From assembly GCA_017645985.1 (NCBI GenBank), contig JAGCNK010000003.1:1-17576 (forward strand): a stretch of 17,576 bases of DNA, in the 5' to 3' direction. The notes under the pieces are model-generated. The model ran no database searches, was not told the DNA's origin, and saw nothing but the letters and a program-made list of their open reading frames with translations. This document shows, piece by piece, positions 1 through 6,739 of this stretch. This DNA comes from Bacteroidales bacterium. Lineage in GTDB: Bacteria > Bacteroidota > Bacteroidia > Bacteroidales > UBA3824. Position 1 is the stretch's first letter. Each line of letters starts with the position of its first letter. The translations under genes and the position numbers were made by a program.

Positions 1-57
1 ATTACGCGAATAGGTGAAGTAAACAGGATTATCAGGATTTATGTAATCAAATGCCAT
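1..57 (-). CDS. 5' end of an unidentified gene, cut by the left edge
   Basis: Reading the minus strand from an ATG at 57 gives 19 open codons (MAFDYINPDNPVYFTYSRN) that run off the window. A Bacteroidetes-type promoter lies just upstream (114-84), and no better in-frame start codon is present between promoter and ATG. The gene lies downstream of the Wzc-type kinase in the same direction, so a role in polysaccharide or envelope assembly is a contextual guess only. Too little of the protein is visible to name a family. Confidence 0.5.
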   Translation of the reverse strand, partial: MAFDYINPDNPVYFTYSRN

Positions 58-83
58 AACAATTTCAAAAATATTTTCCTCCG

Positions 84-114
84 TAAAGATAAAACATTTT
101 TCAAAAAAAACAAA
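84..114 (-). promoter_or_regulatory. Bacteroidetes-type promoter for the truncated left-edge gene
   Basis: On the minus strand TTTG (114-111) is followed after 19 bases by TATCTTTA (91-84), against the Bacteroides consensus TTTG-N19-21-TAnnTTTG (last base differs). Transcription would start near 77, about 20 bases before the ATG at 57. A GGAGG at 82-78 would lie at or before the start site and is too far from the ATG to act as a ribosome binding site. Confidence 0.45.
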
Positions 115-135
115 TATTTATCTTGGCAAACGTGG

Positions 136-160
136 AAAAAAGCGAATCTTATATGCTTTT
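136..160 (-). terminator. Weak intrinsic terminator after the Wzc-type gene
   Basis: Thirteen bases after the kinase stop codon the minus strand can form a 6-bp stem (AAAAGC at 160-155 with GCTTTT at 143-138, 11-base loop) followed by two more T. The stem is A/T-rich, so it is probably leaky. Its place between the kinase stop and the promoter at 114-84 fits a transcript end. Confidence 0.35.
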
Positions 161-172
161 GAAGCGGTGAAA

Positions 173-2641
173 CTACTCCTCACTCTCTACATCCTCTTTG
201 GTATATCCGTAACCATATCCATAGCCATATCCGTAACCATAACCATAGCCATAGCCATAGCCATAACGACCGTTGACTGTTTTAGAACCGTTGAGCAAAA
301 TGCACATATTGGGAAGTTTGTGCTTGAGATAATAACTCTCCACAATCGGCAACATATTGCGGTCAAGCAATCCCACACGAACTATGAAAAGCGACATTTC
401 GGCGTGAGAGGCAATAATGCTTGTGTCGGCAACGATGTCGATAGGCGGACAGTCGAGAATAACAAAGTCGTAAGCCTGTTTCAGTTCGTCGATCAGCTGT
501 CCAAACAGCGGAATGCCGAGAAGCTCCGACGGGTTGGGCGGTATCATTCCTGCGGGAAGAATATCAAAACCAGGGGTGAGATTGTGAACAAGCGACCTCC
601 AGTTGTCCTGGTATCCAGCAAGATAGGTCGAAACGCCGTTTTCTGGCTTGTCGACCGAAGAACTTGCCTGTGCCTTGCGCAAGTCGAGGTCCACTATTAT
701 CACCTTCTTGCCTTTGAGAGCCATCGACGCGCCAAGGTTAAGCGAAATAAAAGTCTTGCCGCTGCCCTGAATCATAGAGGTGATAAGCATCACCTTTTTA
801 TTTTGGGTGTTGGTAAACTCCAAATTGCTGCGAACTATGCGGAAAGCCTCGTTGGTGAGGTTCTTGGAATTTTTCTTTACCACAAGCTGCTTTACGTCGG
901 CATTTGACGAATCCCTGCGTTTCAAAAATTTGAGCATACCTTTATGGTGCAGACGGGTATGCTGAGGAATTTCGCCCACAAAAGGAATTGTCATATTCTC
1001 CAAATCCTTGCGCGAACGTATCTTGGTGTTGTTCATCTCAATAAGCACGATTATTCCCAGCGGAATAAGCAGCGAGATTACAAGCGCAATCATAAGAATC
1101 TTGAGTCTTACCGGCTTTGTGGGACCCATAGAACCCATAGGCGGCGTAATCAGGCGGGTGTTGTAAGCTGTGAATGCCTGCGACAGCTCGGTCTCCTCGC
1201 GTTTCTGCAAAAGGAAGATATAGAGCGACTCTTTCACCTTCTGCTGACGGACAATCGAGAGCAGCTGCTTGGCCTTGTCGGGGTTGTCGGATATGTGCGA
1301 AAGACTCTTGTTGAGGTTCTTTTCGAGCGAAGAAATCTGCGCGTTAAGCACCTTAATCTGGTTTTCGATAGAACCCACAATAGCAGTGCGGAGTTGCGTA
1401 ATGGTTTCGTCGAGCTCGACCACAAGCGGGTTCTTGTCTGACGATGACGACACAATCTGTTCGCGCTTGATAATGCACGAGTTGTATTCCGTAATCTGTT
1501 TTTCGGCAGTGGCGTTGTTGCTACCCGAATAGAGCGGCAGCAGGCTGTTTTTCTTAGTGGTGTCAGAGATATATTCCTTCACGTTTTTTGCCATAGCCAC
1601 CTGAGTCTGCAACGATACAATCTCGTTTTGGAGGGCGTTGGCCTGGGTGTAGAACATCTCGCTCGATTTTTCAACGTCGGGCAGAAGGTTTATGCTCTTA
1701 AACGACGACACATCGCTATCAACCATTCCCAACTCACGCTCGATAATCTCGAGCCTGTTGTTGATAAACGCCGCCGTACCTATGGCAGACTGGTTTTTGT
1801 CCTCGATCCATTTCTCGTTGTACACCGTGTACATAGTGTTCAAAAAGTCCTCGGCACGCTGAATGTTCTCGTCGTCCATGGTGAGCGAAATCACTGATGA
1901 TTTCTTGTCGGCAAGGTCGGCGGTAAATTTCTTTGAATATACCTGCAACGCTGTGCGGTAGGGCTGCCTGCTTACGTAAATGGTTACAGGCTTGGTCATT
2001 TCGGAATATTTGGGTGTGGATGTAATAAGCAGGTTGCCAAGCGGAGTGGAAACCTCCTGACCCACAAGACCTTCAACAACATCAGGGGCGAATCCTTCCC
2101 ACCTCGGACTATAAAATTCGGTTGCACGGTAGCTGCCGTCGGTGTCGAGCTTCAGGGTAAAGCCGCCTTGAATAAAATCGTCGGCATCGGTAAGCTGCGC
2201 AGTCACGGGCAGACTGTCGCCATAAATCACCACCTTTTTGAAACGGGTGTCAACGTAATAGTTGTAATCCAAGTGGAGGCGCTGGATAGTTTCAAGAATA
2301 AGGATGGGCGAACGGAGCACCTCCAACTCGTTGTAAACAGTAGACTTAGAGTCAAACAAGCCCATTTCGGAAAAAGAAGTGAGCTGCGAGTTGAACGACG
2401 AAGTGTTGCCGTCGGTATTTTTTATAAGGAATGTGGAATTGCGTGTGTAAGTGCTTGGCGTTACCAAAAGATAGATAACGGTAACCGCCATTACTATAAA
2501 TATAGAAATAAGAAACCACCACCATTTGGTAATGCAAGCGCCCAAAATAGCGTTGATATCCACCTGGTTGTTGGCGGAAGGTTGATTGATGTTGGCAGGC
2601 TGTATAATACGATCGAGTGATTGCTGATTGGTTGTCTCCAT
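173..2641 (-). CDS. wzc: Wzc-type polysaccharide co-polymerase / BY-family tyrosine autokinase
   Basis: An 822-residue inner-membrane protein that controls polymerisation and export of capsule or exopolysaccharide and autophosphorylates on a C-terminal tyrosine cluster. It has a first membrane helix at about 39-60 inside a Wzz-type domain, a long periplasmic region with coiled-coil character, and a second helix at about 513-535 after a proline-rich stretch. The cytoplasmic kinase follows, with an ExxRxxR oligomerisation motif (598-604), Walker A GSGKT (626-630), Walker A' VIIVDLDLRK (647-656) and Walker B FVILDCPP (726-733). The tail (793-813) is 11 tyrosines strictly alternating with 10 glycines, then an acidic end. 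It starts 7 bp after the stop of the Wza-type gene, so the two are one operon. A cognate low-molecular-weight phosphatase (Wzb) is not in the window. Family assignment is secure; which polysaccharide it serves is unknown. Confidence 0.95.
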   Translation of the reverse strand: METTNQQSLDRIIQPANINQPSANNQVDINAILGACITKWWWFLISIFIVMAVTVIYLLVTPSTYTRNSTFLIKNTDGNTSSFNSQLTSFSEMGLFDSKSTVYNELEVLRSPILILETIQRLHLDYNYYVDTRFKKVVIYGDSLPVTAQLTDADDFIQGGFTLKLDTDGSYRATEFYSPRWEGFAPDVVEGLVGQEVSTPLGNLLITSTPKYSEMTKPVTIYVSRQPYRTALQVYSKKFTADLADKKSSVISLTMDDENIQRAEDFLNTMYTVYNEKWIEDKNQSAIGTAAFINNRLEIIERELGMVDSDVSSFKSINLLPDVEKSSEMFYTQANALQNEIVSLQTQVAMAKNVKEYISDTTKKNSLLPLYSGSNNATAEKQITEYNSCIIKREQIVSSSSDKNPLVVELDETITQLRTAIVGSIENQIKVLNAQISSLEKNLNKSLSHISDNPDKAKQLLSIVRQQKVKESLYIFLLQKREETELSQAFTAYNTRLITPPMGSMGPTKPVRLKILMIALVISLLIPLGIIVLIEMNNTKIRSRKDLENMTIPFVGEIPQHTRLHHKGMLKFLKRRDSSNADVKQLVVKKNSKNLTNEAFRIVRSNLEFTNTQNKKVMLITSMIQGSGKTFISLNLGASMALKGKKVIIVDLDLRKAQASSSVDKPENGVSTYLAGYQDNWRSLVHNLTPGFDILPAGMIPPNPSELLGIPLFGQLIDELKQAYDFVILDCPPIDIVADTSIIASHAEMSLFIVRVGLLDRNMLPIVESYYLKHKLPNMCILLNGSKTVNGRYGYGYGYGYGYGYGYGYGYGYTKEDVESEE
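203..265 (-). repeat. Six-base tandem repeat encoding the (YG)10Y tail of the Wzc-type kinase
   Basis: Ten and a half units of TAY-GGN. Three consecutive units (245-262) are identical TATGGC on the coding strand; the others vary at third codon positions (TAT/TAC, GGC/GGT/GGA). Gain or loss of a unit keeps the reading frame and changes the number of phosphorylatable tyrosines. Confidence 0.9.
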
Positions 2642-2648
2642 TTTTCTC

Positions 2649-3434
2649 TTACCTTATAAATATTACATACACCGACATACAAAACGAAGCCACTGATATC
2701 CAGAAAGATGGGCTGTAAGCAGTATTGCCCGAGGCGATAGACTGACGTTTGCGGAAATTGTTGGCCTCCACGTATACAACGTCGTTTTGACGGAGGTAGA
2801 AAGCAGGCGAATTAAGAATGCTGTCGCCGTCGGTCATATCAATGGTGAAAATTTTAGTTCCCTCGTTCTCGGTGCGCACCACCTTGAGATTGCACCTTTT
2901 GCCCAGAATCGACATGTCGCCAGCCATACCTAGCGCGTCGAGCACCGTTATTCTGTCGTGGTCGATAGTGTACCGACCGGGACGGGCCACCTCGCCCAAA
3001 ATATCGAAATGCATATTTACGAACTCAACCGTTACAACCGGGTCGCGGATAAGTTCGCTTGATATGAGCTTTTCTTTCACTATGCTGCATACCTCGCTGC
3101 GTTTCAAACCCTTGACAGCGATTTTGCCAACAATGGGGAAGTCGATATTGCCTTCATTGTCAACGGTGTAGTATGACATTCGGTTAGTATTAGTGGAGCC
3201 AAAGTTTTGTGTTACAGTAAGCAAGTTGAACATACGGGCAACCTCGGCGTCGCGGCATGACACAATAATCGAAACCTTGTCGCCTTCGTTGAGCCTAATC
3301 TCCGATTCTGCCGCGTTTACAGCAAAAACAGTGTCATCATGCAGATTCTGAAAGTAGGTGATATTCTTTGGAGTTCTGCAACCTACAGCCGACAAAATCA
3401 GCACCAAACTTAACAATTTTACGAGCTTTGTCAT
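2649..3434 (-). CDS. wza: Wza-type polysaccharide export outer-membrane lipoprotein
   Basis: A 261-residue protein expected to form the outer-membrane exit channel for capsule or exopolysaccharide. The chosen start (MTKLVKLLSL) gives a lipoprotein signal peptide with lipobox AVGC and acylated Cys19. An open frame continues to 3809, but the promoter -7 box at 3460-3453 lies just upstream of 3434 and the extension lacks a signal peptide. A Poly_export domain spans about 45-130 and an SLBB domain about 132-215 (including the typical GEVARPGRY stretch). A final hydrophobic segment at about 243-260 could be a membrane helix, as in Wza. It is the first gene of the operon with the Wzc-type kinase. 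Confidence 0.9.
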   Translation of the reverse strand: MTKLVKLLSLVLILSAVGCRTPKNITYFQNLHDDTVFAVNAAESEIRLNEGDKVSIIVSCRDAEVARMFNLLTVTQNFGSTNTNRMSYYTVDNEGNIDFPIVGKIAVKGLKRSEVCSIVKEKLISSELIRDPVVTVEFVNMHFDILGEVARPGRYTIDHDRITVLDALGMAGDMSILGKRCNLKVVRTENEGTKIFTIDMTDGDSILNSPAFYLRQNDVVYVEANNFRKRQSIASGNTAYSPSFWISVASFCMSVYVIFIR

Positions 3435-3452
3435 ACGTTTTAAATTTTTGCG

Positions 3453-3460
3453 CAAAGGTA
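3453..3460 (-). promoter_or_regulatory. -7 element of the wza-wzc operon promoter
   Basis: TACCTTTG on the minus strand matches TAnnTTTG exactly, with the ATG 18 bases beyond it. With a 19-base spacer the -33 region falls at 3480-3483, in the middle of an A8T9 tract, rather than on a TTTG. Confidence 0.65.
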
Positions 3461-3473
3461 CGGATTTTTTGCT

Positions 3474-3490
3474 AAAAAAAATTTTTTTTT
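3474..3490. promoter_or_regulatory. A8T9 tract between divergent promoters
   Basis: Eight A (3474-3481) followed by nine T (3482-3490) sit midway between the two divergent -7 boxes. Such tracts are intrinsically bent and can act as UP-like elements. Both predicted -33 regions fall in it. Confidence 0.5.
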
Positions 3491-3502
3491 CCAAAATATA
3501 GA

Positions 3503-3510
3503 TAAATTTG
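3503..3510 (+). promoter_or_regulatory. -7 element of the OmpA-family gene promoter
   Basis: TAAATTTG matches TAnnTTTG exactly. The start codon is 27 bases downstream in an AT-rich leader with no Shine-Dalgarno sequence. The -33 region at the expected distance is T-rich, not TTTG. Confidence 0.6.
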
Positions 3511-3537
3511 CGGCGTGAAAAATTAAATATCCTTACA

Positions 3538-4836
3538 ATGAAAAGCAAAAAATTAATCTTGACCGCATTGGCAGCGGTCACACTTTCCGCAGGCGCAAAC
3601 GCGCAATCAGATTCCACCCAAGTATCGGGCGACAATGCCAAAGGCCCATACATCACTAACAGCACCGGTTCAAATTGGTTTATAGGCGCAGGCGCAGGTA
3701 TCAGCACCTCTTTCAGCAAAAAAATCGGTATGTTCTCTGAATTCAGCCTCAAAAACAACTTCGACGCCGAAGTGTTTGTAGGCAAATGGTTTACTCCGAA
3801 TGTCGGCACCCGAGTAGGTTACAAAGGTGGCACAAACAATTTCGGATACGACGACAAAGAATACCTCTCTCAAAGATTCAACAGCGGACAACAGATTCGT
3901 TTCGGCTATTTCCACGGCGACCTGCTTTGGAACCTCTCTAATTTTATAGGTGGCTACAAAGAAGACCGTTTCTGGGACTTCATTCCGTACTTAGGCGGCG
4001 GCATCTTTGGTATCAACGATGGCAAAACCGACGTGAAGGCAGCTGTGAGCGCAGGTATCTACAACGAAATCCGCATCAACCGTGTTGTCAACCTTTACCT
4101 CGACTTTAGTCTTCTGGCTTTTGAGAATCCCACCGGACTCAAATACGCCGAAAACCGCAAACCTGTGGTTGACAAGAAAACTTCATTCGTAGCTCGTCCG
4201 ATGTATATGCCCACAATCAATGTAGGTGTAACATTCAACCTCAGCAAGAAAAAGAACTTTGACCGCGCAGCAGGCGTTGCAAACCACGAAGAAGACGCAC
4301 CCGACGACCTCAGCGGCAGCAACAACCCCCAAGACCGTGCAAACGAACTCGAAAAAGACAACAACGACCTCAAAGACTTGAACGAAAAGCTCAAAAAAGA
4401 GAACGAACAACTCAGAGATTCGCTTGCCAAAGCTCAGAAGGCAGCCGAGGACGCAGCAAACAACAATCCTAACGACAATCAGAACGCTAATAACGACGTT
4501 AATCCCAATGACTATAACAAATCAGCCAAGATTATGCCTTTGGTAATCTACTTCCCCAGAGGTTCGGCTGTGATCAACGATACAGAGATGGCTCACTTTG
4601 AACAATGGCTCTCGCTCCATTCAGAAGCAGCCCGCGAAATGCCCGTAACTATCACTGGTAGCGCCGACAGCCACACCGGCACAGCAGCTTTCAACCAGAT
4701 GCTTGCCCAGGAGCGTGCCAACGTGCTCAAACGTCTTCTCGCCGCCAACGGATTCAAAAACGTGACCACAAAGACAATAATCAACGACAGCCTCGGAAGC
4801 ACCAACGCCCGCAACAGAGCTGCCAAACTTGAATAA
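3538..4836 (+). CDS. OmpA-family outer-membrane protein with coiled-coil linker
   Basis: A 432-residue envelope protein joining the outer membrane to peptidoglycan. Start 3538 gives a clear signal peptide cut near ANA|QSD (residue 22); the upstream in-frame ATG at 3508 overlaps the promoter and is rejected. Residues 40-235 look like an eight-strand-type barrel rich in Gly and aromatics. Residues 268-300 form a charged coiled coil (repeated NELEKDNNDL-type heptads), followed by an Asn-rich linker (308-326). The C-terminal OmpA domain (about 330-432) carries the expected peptidoglycan-contact pair Asp377 and Arg393, but these are 16 residues apart instead of the usual 15. The usual NRRVE end is replaced by NRAAKLE. 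It is monocistronic, with its own promoter and a strong terminator. Confidence 0.9.
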   Translation: MKSKKLILTALAAVTLSAGANAQSDSTQVSGDNAKGPYITNSTGSNWFIGAGAGISTSFSKKIGMFSEFSLKNNFDAEVFVGKWFTPNVGTRVGYKGGTNNFGYDDKEYLSQRFNSGQQIRFGYFHGDLLWNLSNFIGGYKEDRFWDFIPYLGGGIFGINDGKTDVKAAVSAGIYNEIRINRVVNLYLDFSLLAFENPTGLKYAENRKPVVDKKTSFVARPMYMPTINVGVTFNLSKKKNFDRAAGVANHEEDAPDDLSGSNNPQDRANELEKDNNDLKDLNEKLKKENEQLRDSLAKAQKAAEDAANNNPNDNQNANNDVNPNDYNKSAKIMPLVIYFPRGSAVINDTEMAHFEQWLSLHSEAAREMPVTITGSADSHTGTAAFNQMLAQERANVLKRLLAANGFKNVTTKTIINDSLGSTNARNRAAKLE

Positions 4837-4860
4837 TCGGCCCCCTATAACTATATAAAG

Positions 4861-4908
4861 CATATCCGGAACGGAGCCGCAAGGCTTGTTCCGGATATGT
4901 TTTTTTTA
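4861..4908 (+). terminator. Strong intrinsic terminator after the OmpA-family gene
   Basis: A perfect 12-bp stem (CATATCCGGAAC at 4861-4872 with GTTCCGGATATG at 4888-4899) carries an inner 4-bp stem (AGCC 4875-4878, GGCT 4883-4886) closed by a GCAA tetraloop. It is followed by nine T (4900-4908). Confidence 0.95.
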
Positions 4909-5020
4909 TTTGCCCCATATTTTTTTCAAATAATCTGTTTTTTCTCCCAAAATCACTTGACATTAATCAAAAAATGCCTTAACTTGTCTACGATTTTTAA
5001 CACCCAAAAACTCTAATAAA

Positions 5021-5608
5021 ATGGACATACAGGCTATTATCAAACAGGTGATTTCACTCGCGGGAGTGGTGATAAAGAACCCCTCCACATCGGTAAAAGG
5101 CAGCGGAATAGATTTCGGCTCGCTAATAGGAATGGCTGGCAGCATGCTGGGCGGCGGCTCAAAATCTAACAGCGGCAGTTCGCAAGCCGGCGGTATGGAC
5201 TTAGGTTCGCTTATCAATATCGCAGGCGCAGTCATGGGCGGCGCAAAATCTAACAACGGCAGCAACGGCGGCGGAGATATTCTCGGCAGCGTTCTCGGCG
5301 GATTAATGGGCGGAGGCGGCAGCAACAGCGGTCCCGACACTCCACGCTCAGCCAACAGCAACGACGATGGCGGCGGACTAGGCTCAATACTCGGCGGACT
5401 TGCAGGTATGGCAGGAATGGCGGGCATGGGCAACGCTATGGGCAATATGTTTAGCCGCGAGGAGGCATCAAGCCTTATGTCTGACGTGTCGCAAAAAGAA
5501 CAGACCATCAACGACATGCTCAAAGACAAGAACCTCAACGCCGAACAAAAAGGCAACCTTACCGACATGCTCGGCATTTTGAAAATGACTGAAGGTTTCC
5601 TCGGATAA
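5021..5608 (+). CDS. Glycine-rich internally repeated protein, function unknown
   Basis: A 195-residue protein that I do not recognise. It has no signal peptide; the first 20 residues (MDIQAIIKQVISLAGVVIKN) form a hydrophobic or amphipathic helix. Residues 30-142 contain four imperfect copies of a unit of the form D-x-GS-h-h-x-x-AG-x-h-h-GGG-x-x-SN-x-G: 30-52, 59-81, 86-104 and 119-140. The last copy degrades into GMAGMAGMG. Glycine-zipper spacing suggests packed helices or membrane association. The C-terminal 50 residues (145-195) are charged and helical (REEASSLMSDVSQKEQTIND region). The first two copies share DNA (CAAAATCTAACA at 5160-5171 and 5244-5255), so the repeats arose by duplication. 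It is flanked by terminators on both sides. A resemblance to DUF937/YidB-like glycine-rich proteins is only compositional. The open frame and codon choice match the neighbours. Confidence 0.75.
   Translation: MDIQAIIKQVISLAGVVIKNPSTSVKGSGIDFGSLIGMAGSMLGGGSKSNSGSSQAGGMDLGSLINIAGAVMGGAKSNNGSNGGGDILGSVLGGLMGGGGSNSGPDTPRSANSNDDGGGLGSILGGLAGMAGMAGMGNAMGNMFSREEASSLMSDVSQKEQTINDMLKDKNLNAEQKGNLTDMLGILKMTEGFLG
5110..5440 (+). repeat. Internal coding repeats, four degenerate copies
   Basis: The four protein repeats of the glycine-rich gene lie here. Copies one and two are the best conserved in DNA (C-AAAATCTAACA followed by CGGCAG near 5160 and 5244). Nine-base units of GCN-GGN-ATG repeat at about 5402-5430. 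Confidence 0.65.
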
Positions 5609-5652
5609 TAGGCATAATAATTATTTGTTTCATAATTTTATATTTTTATTGG

Positions 5653-5689
5653 AAGGCACATTCCTTGCGAAAGGGATGTGCTTTTTTTT
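5653..5689 (+). terminator. Intrinsic terminator after the glycine-rich gene
   Basis: An 11-bp stem, GCACATTCCTT (5656-5666) with AAGGGATGTGC (5671-5681), contains one T-G wobble. It is closed by a GCGA tetraloop (5667-5670) and followed by eight T (5682-5689). Confidence 0.93.
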
Positions 5690-5700
5690 ATAAAAATGAT

Positions 5701-5708
5701 TATCTTTG
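5701..5708 (+). promoter_or_regulatory. -7 element for the lipoprotein-barrel operon
   Basis: TATCTTTG matches TAnnTTTG exactly and starts only 11 bases after the preceding terminator's T run, so the -33 region lies within the terminator hairpin. The start codon is 50 bases downstream. Confidence 0.6.
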
Positions 5709-5757
5709 CCGTGATTTTCAAACTAATAGATGCCATAACTAAAAACAGAGAAAACAT

Positions 5758-6720
5758 ATGAACACAAAAGTAATGATAGCAGCGGCGTTGGCTGTCTTGG
5801 TGGCAGGCTGCGCCAAGGTAGACACCAGCGAAATCAACAAAAGCGTGGAAAACCTTATTCAGTACATTCCCGACCACGCAAAACCTCAGCAGAGCGCACA
5901 GCCGTATTACACGCCCGAATACTGGAACCTCTTAACCCAGGCGTGGCAGATACCAATGCCCGATGGCGAAATCGGCGACGGCGAGTTTCTTTGCTACTTC
6001 ATAGAGGGCAACGGCGGATGCAGCATCAACGAGGGCAAGCACCAAGTGGCGGTTATTGAAACCATAGTAACAAGCGACACATCGGCTGTTGAGACTTTCG
6101 ACTACGTGCATCCCGACGGCACTAAGGAACGCCACACGATAAACCTGGTGAAATCTGCCGAAAAATGGATCATCAACGACTACGACAGCACCAAGCAGAA
6201 AATGAAACAGTATATCGACAACAACTTCATCACGCCCGACCTCGCATTTATGGAGGTGAAAGGCAGAGTTAAGTCGGTAATTTACACCAACAAGCGCAAG
6301 GCATATTTCGACGAGCAGGGCAACATCACCAAATACTGCACAGAGTTTTCGTCAACACATAATTTCAACGACGCCTCGTTCGACGAGGTGGAAGACAACG
6401 GAGATGTAGAGGTGCAACTAACCCGCGACAACAAGGGCTACATCACCAACACTTACGACGGACCTGGCGGCGGCGAGTTTTTTGAATACGACACCACTGC
6501 TATTCGTCTGACACTCCGCGGCGGCGGCGACGGCGGATGCTGGTCGGCTACCAAATTCGGTTTCGACGACGAAGGATACCCGACAGTGTCGACAGTGGAG
6601 AGCGACCTCGGCGAAAAAACCGAGACCCCCCCCTCAAGAATCACCTACGACAAAACCGACAGCCACGGCAACTGGCTAAAACGCGACCACGAAGAACGAA
6701 CAATTGAATATTACGAATAA
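5758..6720 (+). CDS. Secreted lipoprotein with NTF2/DUF3828-like and YD/RHS-like regions
   Basis: A 320-residue protein with a lipoprotein signal peptide (lipobox VAGC, Cys18), so it is membrane-anchored and faces the periplasm or surface. Residues about 50-155 resemble the small alpha/beta DUF3828-type fold by pattern (a FLCYFIEGNGG strand, then a KSAEKWIINDYD turn), which is a weak call. Residues 165-320 have the Bacteroidetes pattern of 'GRVKSVIY...AYFDEQGNIT...FGFDDEGYPT...DSHGNWLKR...RTIEYYE', resembling YD/RHS-type repeated beta-hairpins. The catalytic or binding role is unknown. A run of eight C (6626-6633) lies in codons 290-292. The next gene begins 19 bp later, so the two are probably co-transcribed. 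Confidence 0.8.
   Translation: MNTKVMIAAALAVLVAGCAKVDTSEINKSVENLIQYIPDHAKPQQSAQPYYTPEYWNLLTQAWQIPMPDGEIGDGEFLCYFIEGNGGCSINEGKHQVAVIETIVTSDTSAVETFDYVHPDGTKERHTINLVKSAEKWIINDYDSTKQKMKQYIDNNFITPDLAFMEVKGRVKSVIYTNKRKAYFDEQGNITKYCTEFSSTHNFNDASFDEVEDNGDVEVQLTRDNKGYITNTYDGPGGGEFFEYDTTAIRLTLRGGGDGGCWSATKFGFDDEGYPTVSTVESDLGEKTETPPSRITYDKTDSHGNWLKRDHEERTIEYYE
6626..6633 (+). repeat. C8 homopolymer in the lipoprotein gene
   Basis: Eight consecutive C in codons ACC-CCC-CCC (Thr-Pro-Pro, 290-292). Slippage by one base would replace the last 28 or so residues. Confidence 0.8.
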
Positions 6721-6739
6721 ACCTTTAAATTATCAGAAA

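Noticed and set aside
203..265. Tandem repeat considered as a CRISPR or minisatellite element
   Set aside because: It is a six-base period inside an intact coding frame, explained by alternating Tyr and Gly codons; there are no spacers.
3435..3809. N-terminal extension of the Wza-type gene up to 3809
   Set aside because: It would cross the divergent promoters and overlap the start of the OmpA-family gene, and it would bury the lipoprotein signal peptide that begins at 3434.
4957..4986. TTGACA-17-TAACTT, like an E. coli sigma-70 promoter, before the glycine-rich gene
   Set aside because: The rest of the window uses the Bacteroidetes -7 element TAnnTTTG, and the -10 match is only three of six. 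The promoter of this gene remains unidentified.
4909..5020. Small RNA or leader peptide in the 112-bp gap
   Set aside because: No convincing hairpin, start codon with good context or conserved element is visible.
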